Positions 27,734-37,963 are shown, numbered from the stretch's first letter. The stretch is 64,000 nucleotides of DNA from Rossellomorea vietnamensis (GCF_008180415.1 NZ_VTEI01000001.1:505-64504), one strand, 5' to 3'. Translations and numbers: made by a program. Notes: a model not told the origin generated them from the sequence alone.

Positions 27734-28593
27734 GTCGTCACCCCGTCCTTTTTCACTACCTGATTGGAAGTGATTTTTTTATACAAAATCGTCAGTAATA
27801 AAATGAGTATCGCTGAGAGGACTATGGTTCCTCCTGGAGCGAGGTCAAGATAATACGCTGATATCAGACCTGTAATGACAGCTAACTCCCCAAATAATAG
27901 AGAAAAACCGATTGTCTGCTTAAACCCGCGTGCTACCCTTATACTCGCAGCAACAGGTAAGGTCATCAAAGAAGATACCAGAAGAATTCCCACTATTCTC
28001 ATGGAAGCAGCAATGACCAATGCGACCATAACCATGAATATAAAGTGGATCGTCTTGGCCGAAATTCCTGAGGCTTTGGCAAATTCCTCATCAAAAGACA
28101 GTAAAAATAATTCTTTATAAAGAAATGTAATTATGGCAAGTACAATGACCGTAACGACTAAGATCAAATATAAATCTGTTCTGCTGACTGCACTCACACT
28201 TCCAAAAAGATAGCTGAAAAGGTCAGTATTGAATCCATCTGCCAATGAAATGAAAATGACACCAATGCCGATACCGCCAGATAAAATGATCGGAATCGCC
28301 AATTCCTGGTAGTGTTTATAGAGGCTTCTCAGCCGCTCTATGAATAGGGATCCTGTCACAGAAAATGCCATCCCTAAATACAGGGGATTCAAACCAGCCA
28401 TAGCAGGAATATTTTTGCTTAAAAACAGGCTGGCCGCTATCCCGGAAAGTGTTACGTGGCTTAGAGCATCCGCAATCAGGGATAATCTTCTTACTACGAT
28501 GAATGCACCAATCAATGGTGCGATAATGCCAATCAGAAGGCCTGTCAGAAAGGCATTTTGCAAGAATTCATAATTCAATAACGCTTCAATCAT
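27730..28593 (-). CDS. znuB: Zinc/manganese ABC transporter permease (ZnuB)
   Basis: 287 residues with eight or nine membrane segments. The family motif [24 protein letters not shown] (about 31-54) includes the metal-path Asp and His. It is part of the ABC-3 metal permeases. Overlap by 4 bases with both znuC and zur, and the presence of Zur, point to zinc rather than manganese. In B. subtilis the znu genes are not at this locus. Confidence 0.92.
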   Translation of the reverse strand: MIEALLNYEFLQNAFLTGLLIGIIAPLIGAFIVVRRLSLIADALSHVTLSGIAASLFLSKNIPAMAGLNPLYLGMAFSVTGSLFIERLRSLYKHYQELAIPIILSGGIGIGVIFISLADGFNTDLFSYLFGSVSAVSRTDLYLILVVTVIVLAIITFLYKELFLLSFDEEFAKASGISAKTIHFIFMVMVALVIAASMRIVGILLVSSLMTLPVAASIRVARGFKQTIGFSLLFGELAVITGLISAYYLDLAPGGTIVLSAILILLLTILYKKITSNQVVKKDGVTT

Positions 28594-29372
28594 CTGTCTG
28601 CCTCCTCGTGGCTGTGATCATGATGAAGCAATTGAACATCATGGCCGTAAATGCCTGAAAGTTCACTCTCCTGAAGGTTTTCAAACTCCATAGTATTTCC
28701 ATGGAAATGAAGTTTTTTATTCAAACAGGCTACATGCGTGACCTTACTTGAAATCGTTCCGATATCATGGGTTACCAATAGCAATGTAATCTCAAGGTCT
28801 TTATTCAAATGCTCCAGCATGTCATAGAAAGCCGCTACATTCCTGCTGTCGACTCCTACAGTCGGTTCATCCAGTATCAGAACTTCCGGCTCGCTCACCA
28901 GGGCCCTTGCGATGAATACCCTTTGCTGCTGCCCGCCTGATAATTCACCTATATTCCGGCTGGCAAATGGAGTCATTCCAACAGAATCAATAGCTTTTTC
29001 TACTTGTGAAGAATGTTTCTTGCCAATCATGCGGAACATACCGACCTTTTTAGTAAGGCCGCTTGACACCACTTCCTTGACGGTGGCAGGAAAGCCTGTA
29101 TTGAATGAGTTTGCTTTTTGGGAGACATACCCAATTCTGTCCCGATCCTTGAATTTTTGTTGAGACTGTCCAAATAAGCGGATTTCCCCCTCCTTTGGTT
29201 TAAGAAGACCAAGGATCAGCTTTAACAGCGTTGACTTTCCAGAGCCGTTTGGTCCAACAATGCCCAGAAAGGCTCCTTTAGGAATCGACAGGCTGATGTC
29301 CTCTAATACAACTTCTTTATCATAGCGAAAGCTTAAATGATTTATATCTATAACTGATTTGTAATTCTCCAT
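28590..29372 (-). CDS. znuC: Zinc ABC transporter ATP-binding protein (ZnuC)
   Basis: 260 residues from ATG 29372, with AAGGGG 8 bases upstream; an in-frame ATG at 29411 is less likely. Walker A is GPNGSGKST, the signature is ELSGGQQQR, and Walker B is VLILDEPTVGVD. A His-rich C-terminus (HDVQLLHHDHSHEE) probably binds zinc. It is the first gene of znuC-znuB-zur. Confidence 0.93.
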   Translation of the reverse strand: MENYKSVIDINHLSFRYDKEVVLEDISLSIPKGAFLGIVGPNGSGKSTLLKLILGLLKPKEGEIRLFGQSQQKFKDRDRIGYVSQKANSFNTGFPATVKEVVSSGLTKKVGMFRMIGKKHSSQVEKAIDSVGMTPFASRNIGELSGGQQQRVFIARALVSEPEVLILDEPTVGVDSRNVAAFYDMLEHLNKDLEITLLLVTHDIGTISSKVTHVACLNKKLHFHGNTMEFENLQESELSGIYGHDVQLLHHDHSHEEADR

Positions 29373-29466
29373 GAGAAAAACCCCTTCATAAAAAAACCGT
29401 CTTCCCTTCATGCGTAATCCTCATTAGAATAGGAGGAAAACTACAAGATACGAAAGAGGCTATAAG

Positions 29467-29518
29467 AATCGTTCCGATTTAATATAAGAAGTATACAGGA
29501 TGAATAATTTATTGTAAA
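29467..29518 (-). promoter_or_regulatory. Promoter of znuC-znuB-zur with an inverted repeat
   Basis: On the minus strand TTTACA (29513-29518) and TATACT (29490-29495) are separated by 17 bases, a good sigma-A promoter. Just downstream of the expected transcript start lies AATCGGAACGATT (29467-29479), an inverted repeat. Its half-sites AATCG/CGATT match the outer part of Zur boxes, but the central spacing is shorter, so its role as Zur operator is only a suggestion. Confidence 0.6.
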
Positions 29519-29591
29519 CCGAAACAGCCTCTTTTCCTCTGAGATATTCTTGGTAATATCATTGCTGGTTCTGCGGTTTTCAATCCAAGAA

Positions 29592-29715
29592 GTCACTTTT
29601 TGTAAACTTGTGGCTATTCCATATCAATTTGAAAATACCGGCATAATTGAGCCGAATTACCGGAAAGCAAGAAAGAAAAGAGCTGTCCGCATGAACAGCT
29701 CTTTTTGTAATATGC
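29592..29715 (-). repeat. Dispersed intergenic repeat R2, copy 2, with terminator hairpin
   Basis: On the minus strand AAAAAGAGCTGT pairs with ACAGCTCTTTT (29674-29706). TCTTTCTTGCTTTCCGG and the end block AATAGCCACAAGTTTACAAAAAG follow, as in the other R2 copies. The hairpin sits just after the yqfU stop and can serve as its terminator. Confidence 0.65.
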
Positions 29716-29741
29716 TCAGCAATATCCCGCTCAATTGACTT

Positions 29742-30620
29742 TTAATGAATAGCTGACTTGAATCTCGCCCCTTTAGTTTCCTGGGTACTCATAATCGTAA
29801 TGAAGGCATCGGCATCCACATCGGACACTATCCCCTTCAGCTTCATCACTTCAAGCCTTGTGACTACTACATAAATCACTTCTTTTTCATTGTCTGTGTA
29901 GCCGCCGCGGCCCTTAAGCATGGTTGTACCTCTGCCAAGTCTTTGCAAAATGGCATCTGATACCTCTGTGTAATAGTCAGATACAATGATGACGGCCTTG
30001 GTTTCATCCATCCCCTGAATGACCGTATCAATCGTTTTAAAAGCAATATAATAGGTCATGACAGAATACATCGCTTCCTCGATTCCGAACACAAATGCTG
30101 CCCATCCAAATATGAAGATATTGATGAACATGACGAATTCTCCCACTGAAAACGGCAGCTTCTTCGTCAACAGAATTCCGAGGATTTCCGTGCCATCCAA
30201 TGAGCCTCCATGCCGAATGACCAAGCCGACTCCCACACCGAGGGTCAGTCCGCCAAATACAGTTGCGAGAATCTCCTCTGTTACAAATGGCTCCACATTA
30301 TGAAGATAACTCTCTATAACAGCTAGAGCTACAATACCAGCCAATGAAGAAATCACAAACGTCTTACCGATTTGTTTATAGCCGGAGTACATGAATGGAA
30401 GGTTGAGAACTACCAGCAAGGTTGCGAAATTGACGAATGGTATGCCGGAAAGCAGATAGTCAAGAATTAAGGATACCCCGATGACGCCCCCGTCAATAAT
30501 ATTATTAGGAACTAAAAAAAGCTCAATGGATATTGCTGCAAGGCCGGCACCTAAAATAATAAAGAAGAACCGGTAAATTAAATGGAAAACACTCTCTTTT
30601 TTATGTATTCGCTGTGCCAT
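29742..30620 (-). CDS. yqfU: YitT family membrane protein (YqfU)
   Basis: 292 residues from ATG 30620 (MAQRIHKK), preceded by GGGAAGGGG. Five or six membrane segments (about 15-180) include the family motif [17 protein letters not shown] and [15 protein letters not shown] cytosolic DUF2179 domain follows ([37 protein letters not shown]). Function is unknown. Synteny with B. subtilis supports yqfU. Confidence 0.88.
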   Translation of the reverse strand: MAQRIHKKESVFHLIYRFFFIILGAGLAAISIELFLVPNNIIDGGVIGVSLILDYLLSGIPFVNFATLLVVLNLPFMYSGYKQIGKTFVISSLAGIVALAVIESYLHNVEPFVTEEILATVFGGLTLGVGVGLVIRHGGSLDGTEILGILLTKKLPFSVGEFVMFINIFIFGWAAFVFGIEEAMYSVMTYYIAFKTIDTVIQGMDETKAVIIVSDYYTEVSDAILQRLGRGTTMLKGRGGYTDNEKEVIYVVVTRLEVMKLKGIVSDVDADAFITIMSTQETKGARFKSAIH

Positions 30621-30734
30621 CCTTTTCCCCTTCCCGCTAAACGTTAAGCAAGTAAAATAGAACAAGCCCCCAACACTTTTATTGTCACAAAGACCTCGTC
30701 CCGTTCATATGTATCCTATGAGGGGTGATGGTCG

Positions 30735-30989
30735 ATGAAACTATTGCAAAATGTTATTAATCATAAGATCAATAGCATAACCGGTGATGATTTATTAAGT
30801 TATGGAAAGCAATTCAATGTAAAAATCAGTCCTGGCCAGGCAGAAAAAATCGCTGCCTATCTTAGAGGCAAGAACATTAATATTTTCGATAACGCTGAAC
30901 GAAGCAAAGTAATCAAGGAAATAGCCAAGATTGCCGGTCCGTCCACTGCCAAAGATGTCAACAAGATATTCACTAAATTCGTTAACTAA
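30735..30989 (+). CDS. yqfT: DUF2624 protein (YqfT)
   Basis: 84 residues, helical and basic (ITGDDLLSYGKQFNVKISPGQAEKIAAYL). It matches DUF2624, a small Bacillus-specific family of unknown role found at this place in B. subtilis. GAGGGGTGATGG precedes the ATG. It converges on nfo. Confidence 0.85.
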   Translation: MKLLQNVINHKINSITGDDLLSYGKQFNVKISPGQAEKIAAYLRGKNINIFDNAERSKVIKEIAKIAGPSTAKDVNKIFTKFVN

Positions 30990-30994
30990 AAATC

Positions 30995-31026
30995 AGCGGG
31001 GCCTCTCTAATAGAGAAGCCCCATTT
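30995..31026. terminator. Terminator between yqfT and nfo
   Basis: GGGGCCTCTCTAA pairs with TAGAGAAGCCCC, followed by ATTTTC on the plus strand. Confidence 0.8.
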
Positions 31027-31028
31027 TC

Positions 31029-31922
31029 TTATGATTCCTGAATTTTGTGAAGCAGTTCCTCGTCCCAGGTTTTACTTTTCAGCATTTCTATTTCAAATTT
31101 ATATGGAGCTTTTTTATTTTTTTTGTCTTCTCCTACAAAAGGGGTTTCGAGTATCTTCGGAACATCCGCCAATTGAGGATGATGGACAATCTTTGAAAGT
31201 GCATCGAAGCCGATATGCCCGAAACCGATATTTTCATGGCGGTCTTTCGCTGCTCCGCTTGGATTCTTGCTGTCATTGATGTGAAGAACCTTCAAACGGT
31301 CGATTCCGACGATACGGTCAAACTCATTCAGGACGCCGTCAAAATCATTGACGATATCATATCCCGCATCATGAGTATGGCAGGTATCAAAGCATACGGA
31401 CAACCTGTCATTATGTTCCACTCCCTCTATGATCATGGCCAGCTCTTCAAAAGATCTGCCACATTCAGAGCCTTTTCCTGCCATAGTTTCAAGGGCAATC
31501 TGAACTTCCTGATCCTTGACCAGCACCTCATTCAGTCCTTCTATGATTTTCTTAATGCCGGCTTCTGAACCCGCACCAACGTGGGCGCCCGGATGCAGGA
31601 CGATTTGTCTTGCTCCGATAGCTGCAGTCCTCTCGATTTCCGAGCGAAGGAAATTCACGCCCAGTTCGAATGTGGCAGGATTGGTGGTATTCCCTATGTT
31701 GATGATATAAGGAGCATGAACAATGATGTCTGTAATTCCATTTTCCTTCATGTGAAGAAGTCCATTCTCGATGTTCAGGTCTTCAATTTTCTTTCTTCTG
31801 GTATTTTGCGGGGCACCTGTATACACCATGAAGGTATTGGCACCATAAGCAGCTGCCTCCTCACTTGAACCAAGCAGCATTTTCTTTCCGCTCATGGAAA
31901 CGTGTGAACCTAATTTAACCAT
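31029..31922 (-). CDS. nfo: Endonuclease IV (AP endonuclease)
   Basis: 297 residues with the TIM-barrel zinc-enzyme signature. Motifs in order are [75 protein letters not shown] and ILETPF. These supply the three-zinc ligand set. It cuts abasic sites in base-excision repair; in B. subtilis nfo protects spores. It lies just downstream of cshB on the same strand. Confidence 0.97.
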   Translation of the reverse strand: MVKLGSHVSMSGKKMLLGSSEEAAAYGANTFMVYTGAPQNTRRKKIEDLNIENGLLHMKENGITDIIVHAPYIINIGNTTNPATFELGVNFLRSEIERTAAIGARQIVLHPGAHVGAGSEAGIKKIIEGLNEVLVKDQEVQIALETMAGKGSECGRSFEELAMIIEGVEHNDRLSVCFDTCHTHDAGYDIVNDFDGVLNEFDRIVGIDRLKVLHINDSKNPSGAAKDRHENIGFGHIGFDALSKIVHHPQLADVPKILETPFVGEDKKNKKAPYKFEIEMLKSKTWDEELLHKIQES

Positions 31923-31956
31923 CTATATCCAACTCCCTTGCATTTCACTTGATCGA

Positions 31957-33264
31957 TCAGGAATTATTCCGTCTTTTGACTCTTCTTTCCCGTTTCTTGA
32001 TTTGATCCATTTTATATTTCATTTTCTTTTTATAGCCAGGTTTGACCTTATCCGGCTTACGGACAAGTGATTTAGCCTTTTGATCGATGCTGTCTTCTTC
32101 TGTCTTTTTGCGGTTTTTACGTTTATTCCTGTCTACAAGTTCTACCCACTCGCCGCGGATAAGATCTTGATTCTCAAACGTGATTCCCATTTTCTCCAAG
32201 TGATTCAGCGCATCTTCGTCCGAAGGCTCATAAATCGTTACGGCAATACCTGAAGAACCCGCTCTTGCCGTTCTTCCCGTCCTGTGGATATAAAAATCAA
32301 GCTCTCCGGGTATTTCATAATTGATGATGTGGCTGACTCCTTCAATATCAATCCCTCTTGCTGCAAGATCTGTTGCAACAATATACTGATACTCCAGGGC
32401 ACGGACCTGCTTCATCACTTTCTTTCTTTCACGCGGAGACAGATCCCCGTGGATCCTTCCAACTTTCATTCCCTTGCCCAGCAGGAAGTCCGCTACTTCA
32501 TCCGCCTTTGCCTTTGTGTTAGTGAACACAATAGCCAAATAAGGATTAAATGAGGTCAGTGCGTTAAAAAGCAGTTCCTCTTTCTTCCGGCTTTTTCTTG
32601 GAAGGAGAATATGCTTGATGTTTTTAGCTGAAATATGCTCAGGCTCCACATGCGCATACTGAGGGTTCTCCATGTATTTCTTTAAAAAAGGTTTTAGCTT
32701 TTCAGGAATTGTCGCTGAAAAAACAAGGATTTGAAGCTTTTCAGGCATTCTTCCGGCAATCTGGTCGACATCATAGATGAATCCCATATCAAGCATCAAG
32801 TCGGCTTCATCTACAACCAGCGTGGCTGCTTTATGTACATGCAGCGCGCCATCTTTCACAAGGTCATTGATCCTTCCCGGCGTACCCACAATAATTTGCG
32901 GCTGTGTTTTAAGCTTGTCGATCATACGCTGTTTATCCGTTCCGCCAATATAACAGCGGGAAGTGATTCCCTCTTCATCAGTGATCTTTAAAATTTCCTG
33001 ATAAATCTGCTGAGCAAGTTCCCGTGTCGGCGCCGTAATGATGGCTTGTACCTCTTGAGCATCCTTGTCAAGCTTGTTCAAGATCGGCAGCAAATAAGAA
33101 TGTGTCTTTCCCGTTCCTGTTTGCGACTGTCCAATTGCGCTTTCCCCCCTGTTGATCAGAGGAATCATCTTTTTCTGTATTTCTGTTGGCTCATAAAATT
33201 TCAGACGTTCAATGGCCTCATTGATAAACAGCTGAAAATCATACTGTTGGAATTGGTTTTTCAT
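31957..33264 (-). CDS. cshB: DEAD-box RNA helicase CshB
   Basis: 435 residues with the full motif set: Q motif (EPTEIQKKMIP), I (SQTGTGKT), Ia (PTRELAQQ), II (VVDEADLML), III (VFSATIP), and in domain 2 IV, V (ATDLAARGIDIEG) and VI (HRTGRTARAG). A strongly basic C-terminal tail (about 375-435) fits RNA binding in ribosome assembly or cold adaptation. Synteny with yqfR supports CshB over CshA. Confidence 0.95.
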   Translation of the reverse strand: MKNQFQQYDFQLFINEAIERLKFYEPTEIQKKMIPLINRGESAIGQSQTGTGKTHSYLLPILNKLDKDAQEVQAIITAPTRELAQQIYQEILKITDEEGITSRCYIGGTDKQRMIDKLKTQPQIIVGTPGRINDLVKDGALHVHKAATLVVDEADLMLDMGFIYDVDQIAGRMPEKLQILVFSATIPEKLKPFLKKYMENPQYAHVEPEHISAKNIKHILLPRKSRKKEELLFNALTSFNPYLAIVFTNTKAKADEVADFLLGKGMKVGRIHGDLSPRERKKVMKQVRALEYQYIVATDLAARGIDIEGVSHIINYEIPGELDFYIHRTGRTARAGSSGIAVTIYEPSDEDALNHLEKMGITFENQDLIRGEWVELVDRNKRKNRKKTEEDSIDQKAKSLVRKPDKVKPGYKKKMKYKMDQIKKRERRVKRRNNS

Positions 33265-33664
33265 TTCGTCACTCCTTAAATTGTCACGTATTATATTGTG
33301 AAGAGATTATCTTAGATTTCTCGCTTTGGTATTCATACAGGTTCTTTCGTAAACTTTCCACTTAATAGGATATAAGCACGAAGGCCTTATGGTCATTTAC
33401 AGATACGAAAACAACATCCATGCATAAAACAGTCCCTCTATATAACAATACCGTTTTTTGTCACAGATTCAAAATAAAGCTGCATAATTTTACAAATCAA
33501 TTCTTCTCAGACAAAATTCCATCTCTTCATTATAATAAACAATTTTTAAAACTTCTAGCAGATTCACATATTTATTATTTTTCCGCTCTTTCCTTAGACG
33601 TTTTCACCCATTCAGCATATTGTATTAAGAGACTTTATGAGCGAAATCAGAAAGGAGGCCCAAT
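33265..33664. other. Non-coding gap between cshB and yqfQ
   Basis: About 400 AT-rich bases between divergent genes, holding both promoters. No supported gene, strong hairpin or repeat; a plus-strand ORF at 33420-33731 has no RBS. Confidence 0.5.
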
Positions 33665-34306
33665 ATGCAGCCAAGACAGCAAATGCCTTTTAATTCAAGC
33701 TCCTTCAGACAGCAGCCTTTTCAGCAAGTAAGGGGGACGCGGGGACCAGGACCTTCTGGATTCGGAATGATGAGACCTGGCGGGATGCAGGGCGGCGTTC
33801 CCCAGGCTGCCGGACAGAAATCAGGCGGGCTTTTAGCTAAAATTCTTAATAGGGGCGGCTCTGCCCAAACAGCAGCCAGCCAATTTAACCCTCTTCAAGG
33901 AGCTGCGGGTTTTCAACGATCCGCACCCGGCACTGGAGGCTCGTTCTTAAAAAACATTATGAACCCAGGCTCACTAAACGGATTTCTCAACAACACCCAG
34001 CAGGTATTGAGAAGTGCACAGCAAATGGGACCGATGATTCAACAGGTTCAGCAGTATGGTCCCCTTGTCAAGAATCTCCCAGCCATGTGGAAGTTGTACC
34101 GGGGACTGAGTGCCGCTGAATCCAATGAAGAGGAAGAAGTCACAGATACAGCAGAAGTTATGGAAGAAGAAATAGAAGAAAAGGATGAAATTCAAGCAAA
34201 ATCAGCTCCATCCAAGAAAAAGAATAAAAGAAAACCATCGAATTCTGCAAGAAAACCTAAAGAAGCTTCCACAGCCGGAAATTCTAAACCAAAGTTATAT
34301 GTATAG
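33665..34306 (+). CDS. yqfQ: VrrA/YqfQ family protein
   Basis: 213 residues. The N-terminal half is rich in Gln, Gly and Pro (QPRQQMPFNSSSFRQQPFQQ), as in the B. anthracis variable-repeat protein VrrA. A conserved central part (FLNNTQQVLRSAQQMGPMIQ, then QVQQYGPLVKNLPAMWKLYR) follows, with an acidic stretch and a basic Lys/Pro tail. Function is unknown; the low-complexity regions predict length variation between strains. RBS GGAGG. A weak terminator (34312-34342) follows. Confidence 0.85.
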   Translation: MQPRQQMPFNSSSFRQQPFQQVRGTRGPGPSGFGMMRPGGMQGGVPQAAGQKSGGLLAKILNRGGSAQTAASQFNPLQGAAGFQRSAPGTGGSFLKNIMNPGSLNGFLNNTQQVLRSAQQMGPMIQQVQQYGPLVKNLPAMWKLYRGLSAAESNEEEEVTDTAEVMEEEIEEKDEIQAKSAPSKKKNKRKPSNSARKPKEASTAGNSKPKLYV

Positions 34307-34361
34307 CCAGCCAGCGCTCTCACCAAACGGATGAGGGCTTTTTCTTTCGCTCTTTTCGAAA

Positions 34362-34513
34362 GCCTCTTTTCTTAAGCTTTGCTGCTATTTGAGACTAATT
34401 CCAAAAAAACCATGATTCACCGGAATAACCTCGTAAACAGGCAAAGAAAAGCAAGAGCTGCTCTCGCAGATTTGAGAGAAAACCTTAGTATACGGGGATA
34501 TCCTTAAAGCAGC
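34362..34513 (-). repeat. Dispersed intergenic repeat R2, copy 3
   Basis: On the minus strand it runs GCTGCTTTAAGGATATCC, GTATACTAAG, a hairpin CTCTC/GAGAG, GCAGCTCTTGCTTTTC, TTCCGGTGAAT, and the end block AATAGCAGCAAAGCTTAAGAAAAGAGG. This order matches the copies at 50057 and 40847. The rest of the gap up to ispH (34514-34756) holds only its promoter and RBS. Confidence 0.7.
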
Positions 34514-34756
34514 AATGTCTGCGAATACAGCCTTTTGCAAAGTTTGCTGCTGCTTTAAAAGCAATTCCCGCTTCAAGCTGTACGCCCCGCGAAGTGCCCG
34601 CCTCGAGCAAAAATAAACTACAGCTTTAAAAGAGCAGTTATATTTGCATGGTCCTTCTTCAGAAAAGATTCTTTGTCATCGACAGAAATCTACTTTATAA
34701 TGAACCCTGTAGGTACAAATAAACAGTCCGACTTTATGTACAGGAGGATTTCAAAT

Positions 34757-35713
34757 ATGAATGTTAAGAAAATCACGCCGAGAGGCTATTGTTACGGTGT
34801 CGTTGATGCAATGGTCATTGCACGCAACGCCGCTCTAGATAAATCCCTGCCAAGGCCGATCTACATCCTTGGAATGATCGTACACAACAAGCACGTAACG
34901 GATGCTTTTGAAGAAGAAGGCATTATCACATTGGACGGTAAAAACCGCAAAGAAATCTTAGATCAGGTCACAGAAGGCACCGTCATCTTTACAGCTCACG
35001 GTGTTTCTCCGGAAGTAAAACAGCTGGCAAAAGATAAAGGGCTGGTCACACTCGATGCTACATGTCCTGATGTAACCAGGACGCACGACCTCATCAGGGC
35101 TAAGGAAGCAGAAGGCTTTGATGTCATCTATATTGGCAAAAAAGGGCATCCAGAGCCTGAAGGAGCTGTAGGTGTGGCTCCCGAAATTGTCCACCTCGTA
35201 GAAACAATGGATGATGTTGAACAATTAAACATTACAAATGAAAAAATCACCGTCACCAACCAAACCACCATGAGCCAATGGGACGTCTCAGATGTAATGG
35301 AAAAAGTAAGAGAGAAGTACCCGCAAGTAGAAGTTCACAAAGAAATCTGCCTGGCCACACAAGTACGTCAGGAAGCTGTAGCCGAACAAGCGGGCGAGGC
35401 AGACGTTCTCATAGTAGTCGGTGATCCTAAAAGCAATAACTCCAACCGCCTTGCTCAAGTTTCAGAAGAAATTGCCGGCACAAAAGCTTATCGCATTGCG
35501 GATATCAGCGAGCTTCAAATTGAATGGATAAAAGATGCAGAATTGGTTGCCGTGACAGCAGGAGCTTCCACACCTACTCCTATTGTGAAGGAAGTAATGA
35601 ACTTCATCAGCCAGTTCGACACTGAAAATGAAGAGACATGGACAAGAGAGAAGAAAGTGCCATTGAACAAAATTCTTCCCAAAGTCAAAAAACCGAAGAC
35701 GGCAGTGGAATAA
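34757..35713 (+). CDS. ispH: 4-hydroxy-3-methylbut-2-enyl diphosphate reductase
   Basis: 318 residues from ATG 34757, preceded by AGGAGG; the longer frame from 34673 lacks an RBS. It makes IPP and DMAPP from HMBPP, the last MEP step. The three [4Fe-4S] cysteines are in RGYCYGVV (C12), DATCPDV and KEICLATQ. The proton-relay Glu lies in the HAHGVSP/GHPEPEG region. It is the pathway partner of ispG in this window. Confidence 0.97.
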   Translation: MNVKKITPRGYCYGVVDAMVIARNAALDKSLPRPIYILGMIVHNKHVTDAFEEEGIITLDGKNRKEILDQVTEGTVIFTAHGVSPEVKQLAKDKGLVTLDATCPDVTRTHDLIRAKEAEGFDVIYIGKKGHPEPEGAVGVAPEIVHLVETMDDVEQLNITNEKITVTNQTTMSQWDVSDVMEKVREKYPQVEVHKEICLATQVRQEAVAEQAGEADVLIVVGDPKSNNSNRLAQVSEEIAGTKAYRIADISELQIEWIKDAELVAVTAGASTPTPIVKEVMNFISQFDTENEETWTREKKVPLNKILPKVKKPKTAVE

Positions 35714-35717
35714 GAAC

Positions 35718-35837
35718 AAAAGCGCAAGCGCCTTGATCAGCCCCGACAGGCAAATGTTCCTGGGAGAAAAAAAGACGGGCTTTCCTTTTATTCTCCAGGG
35801 GTTATTTGACCCCGAGGGGCTAGGCGCTGGAGCTGGA
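35718..35837. repeat. Dispersed hairpin repeat R1, copy 3
   Basis: A full R1 unit starting 4 bases after the ispH stop. The outer stem AGCGCC/GGCGCT and AGCCCC/GGGGCT is unchanged. The inner arms differ from copies 1-2 (CCTGGGAGAA with TTCTCCAGGG) and still pair in large part. Confidence 0.85.
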
Positions 35838-35896
35838 TTCAGAAACGCTGCCTAATTTTCGATCTGAAAAAGTTTTATACTTTCTTATCTTTGAAC

Positions 35897-35978
35897 AAAA
35901 GCGCATTTGCCTTTTCCGCTCCCCAGTTATTTGACGCTGGGGGGCTGGACGAGGATAACATAGTTAATGGTTATCCTC
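35897..35978. repeat. Dispersed hairpin repeat R1, decayed copy with tail hairpin
   Basis: It keeps AAAAGCGCATTTGCC, a shortened CCCCAGTTATTTGACGCTGGGG and CTGGACG. The tail hairpin is GAGGATAAC (35951-35959) with GTTATCCTC (35970-35978) around ATAGTTAATG, the loop also seen at 2097-2121. Confidence 0.7.
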
Positions 35979-36010
35979 AGAGGCATAATAATGTTTCATT
36001 TTTTAACAGG

Positions 36011-36041
36011 AAAGCAGGCATTCGTAACGAATGCCTGCTTT
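36011..36041. terminator. Bidirectional terminator between ispH and yqfO
   Basis: AAAGCAGGCATTCGT pairs with ACGAATGCCTGCTTT, with a T-run after it, just beyond the yqfO stop. Confidence 0.95.
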
Positions 36042-36048
36042 TTATGTC

Positions 36049-37167
36049 TTATAAAAATGTAAATGGATCGGTATTCACCTTTGAAACTACAAACTCCACT
36101 TCCATTCCTTTCTCCCGGCATCTGTCAGTCATCCACCGGGCAACGCCCTCTTTCATGACTTTTTCGATATGATGCCCTGCATCCACTACGTTGAGTCCAA
36201 GCATCATCGCATCATGAGCAGTATGGTAGTATAGATCCCCAGTCACAAAGACATCTGCCCCACTGTACTTGGCACTATGGATGAATTTATTTCCATCTCC
36301 GCCTAATACAGCGACTTTTTGAATAGTGTCTGATAAGGAACCGGTTACCCTTACATTTCCTACACCAAGCTTCTCTTTTACATGGACCGCAAACTCCTTC
36401 AGAGACATCGTGGATGAAAGTTTTCCAACTCTGCCCAGCCCTAAAGTTTCTCCCTCATTATCCAGGGGCATGATGTCATAGGCCGCTTCTTCGTAAGGGT
36501 GGCTTTTGATAAGGGCTTTCAACACTTTCTTTTCCAACTTTTCAGGATAAATGGTTTCTACTCTAACTTCGGAAACTTCCGCCATTTTGCCTCGTTTTCC
36601 AATATGCGGATCCGTTCCTTCACCGGGCAGGAAGCGGCCTGTCCCCGGACTTGAAAAAGTACAGTGACTGTAATTTCCTATATGTCCGGCACCGGCATCT
36701 CCCAATGCTTTTCTTACCTTTTCAGCGTCCTCTTCAGGTACGAATACAGCCAGCTTCTTTAATTTCTCCTGGAAGGTCGGAAGCAATACCTTTGTATCCT
36801 TCAATTCCAAAGCCTCTGCTAATAAATCATTTACACCGCCCTTTGCAACGTCTAAATTGGTATGGGCAGCATATACAGAAATGTCATTTTTGATCAGCTT
36901 TTCAATCATCCTGCCTTGTACCGTGTCTGTCCGAATCGACTTTAAGGACCTAAACAATGGAGGATGATGGGCAATAATCAATTTAACGCCTTTTTCGACG
37001 GCTTCATCCACAACTTCTTCGAGGACATCTAAGGTAATCATTACTTTATTTACCTTTTGATTAAGCCTTCCAATCTGCAGCCCGATCTTATCACCTTCTT
37101 CAGCAAGCTCTTTTGGTGCGAGGACCTCAAACAGTGATATGATTTCATGGCCGTTAACGGTTTTCAT
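36049..37167 (-). CDS. yqfO: Nif3-like dinuclear metal-centre protein (YqfO)
   Basis: 372 residues from ATG 37167, with GAGGAGG 6 bases upstream. It has the N- and C-terminal NIF3 halves (IIAHHPPLF and HTNLDVAKGGVND; then VLGGDGNKFIHSAKYSGADVFVTGD and DAGHHIEK), which together bind two metals. A PII-like insert lies between them (about 125-230), as in Firmicute YqfO. In some bacteria it acts as a GTP cyclohydrolase I-type protein; the role is not certain. It overlaps the trmK stop by 14 bases. Confidence 0.92.
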   Translation of the reverse strand: MKTVNGHEIISLFEVLAPKELAEEGDKIGLQIGRLNQKVNKVMITLDVLEEVVDEAVEKGVKLIIAHHPPLFRSLKSIRTDTVQGRMIEKLIKNDISVYAAHTNLDVAKGGVNDLLAEALELKDTKVLLPTFQEKLKKLAVFVPEEDAEKVRKALGDAGAGHIGNYSHCTFSSPGTGRFLPGEGTDPHIGKRGKMAEVSEVRVETIYPEKLEKKVLKALIKSHPYEEAAYDIMPLDNEGETLGLGRVGKLSSTMSLKEFAVHVKEKLGVGNVRVTGSLSDTIQKVAVLGGDGNKFIHSAKYSGADVFVTGDLYYHTAHDAMMLGLNVVDAGHHIEKVMKEGVARWMTDRCREKGMEVEFVVSKVNTDPFTFL

Positions 37168-37873
37168 CCAATACCTCCTCAACAATCTCTATTTTCTTTT
37201 GAATTCCATCTCTTCTCTCCCTCAATTGAGGAGAATCTTCAGCTTCTTCCATTTTGTCTATAATCGTCTTCCATTGCTTTAATTCGTGCTTCCACTTCCG
37301 CTTAAACACAGGACTGTTCTCTTTCATTAAAAAAGGACCGAGCAGCAGTTCACTATCTCTGTTCGCTTCTGTATAAGGCTCTTCAGGATTTCCTTTATCT
37401 GCCGCGAGGACTTCGTATATTTTATCATCTTCTTCTAAAATCTGTTCGCTCTTCAATTCCCAGCCATTTTTCAACAGCCACTTCCTGATAGAGGATGCCC
37501 CTACATTTGGCTGGAGAACCAGACGGCTGACTCCCTCAAGCTTACTCTTACCATTTTCCAAGATACTGGCTATTAAGGCACCTCCCATCCCGGCAATGGT
37601 TATGCAGTCTGTTTCATTGGGCCGGATGACCTGAAGTCCATCTCCTTTACGTACAGAAATCGAGTCTTCCAGCTGCGAATACTTCACCTGCTTGACTGCG
37701 GATTGATACGGACCCTCCGCTACTTCCCCTGCTACCCCTGAAACTGCGATTCCTTTGTCCACCGCATAGCAAGGCAGGTAGGCATGATCGGAGCCAATGT
37801 CGGCAATCCTGGAGCCCTCAGGGATAAACGAAACAACAGTTTCTAATCTCTTCGATAATTTCTCTGAATTCAT
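37154..37873 (-). CDS. trmK: tRNA (adenine(22)-N1)-methyltransferase
   Basis: 239 residues. A SAM-binding Rossmann fold (RIADIGSDHAYLPCYAV, about 21-37) and the catalytic/substrate segment ITIAGMGGALIASIL are followed by LQPNVGASSIRKWL. A C-terminal coiled coil (about 195-235) is typical. It methylates A22 of tRNAs in the cytosol. It is translationally coupled with yqfO downstream, as in B. subtilis yqfN-yqfO. Confidence 0.93.
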   Translation of the reverse strand: MNSEKLSKRLETVVSFIPEGSRIADIGSDHAYLPCYAVDKGIAVSGVAGEVAEGPYQSAVKQVKYSQLEDSISVRKGDGLQVIRPNETDCITIAGMGGALIASILENGKSKLEGVSRLVLQPNVGASSIRKWLLKNGWELKSEQILEEDDKIYEVLAADKGNPEEPYTEANRDSELLLGPFLMKENSPVFKRKWKHELKQWKTIIDKMEEAEDSPQLRERRDGIQKKIEIVEEVLDENR

Positions 37874-37963
37874 ATTTTCACCTTTTAGTATGTATTTGGT
37901 CTTTCAATGGTTATAGTTCATATCCGTACACATTACGTTTCTCATTCTAACCAAGTTTCACTA

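Noticed and set aside
29373..29415. Zur or Fur box close to the znuC start (ATTACGCAT region)
   Set aside because: The half-sites TAAT and ATTA are separated by four bases instead of one, and the site would lie next to the ribosome binding site.
33420..33731. 103-codon ORF overlapping the start of yqfQ
   Set aside because: It overlaps yqfQ in another frame, is AT-rich and has no RBS.
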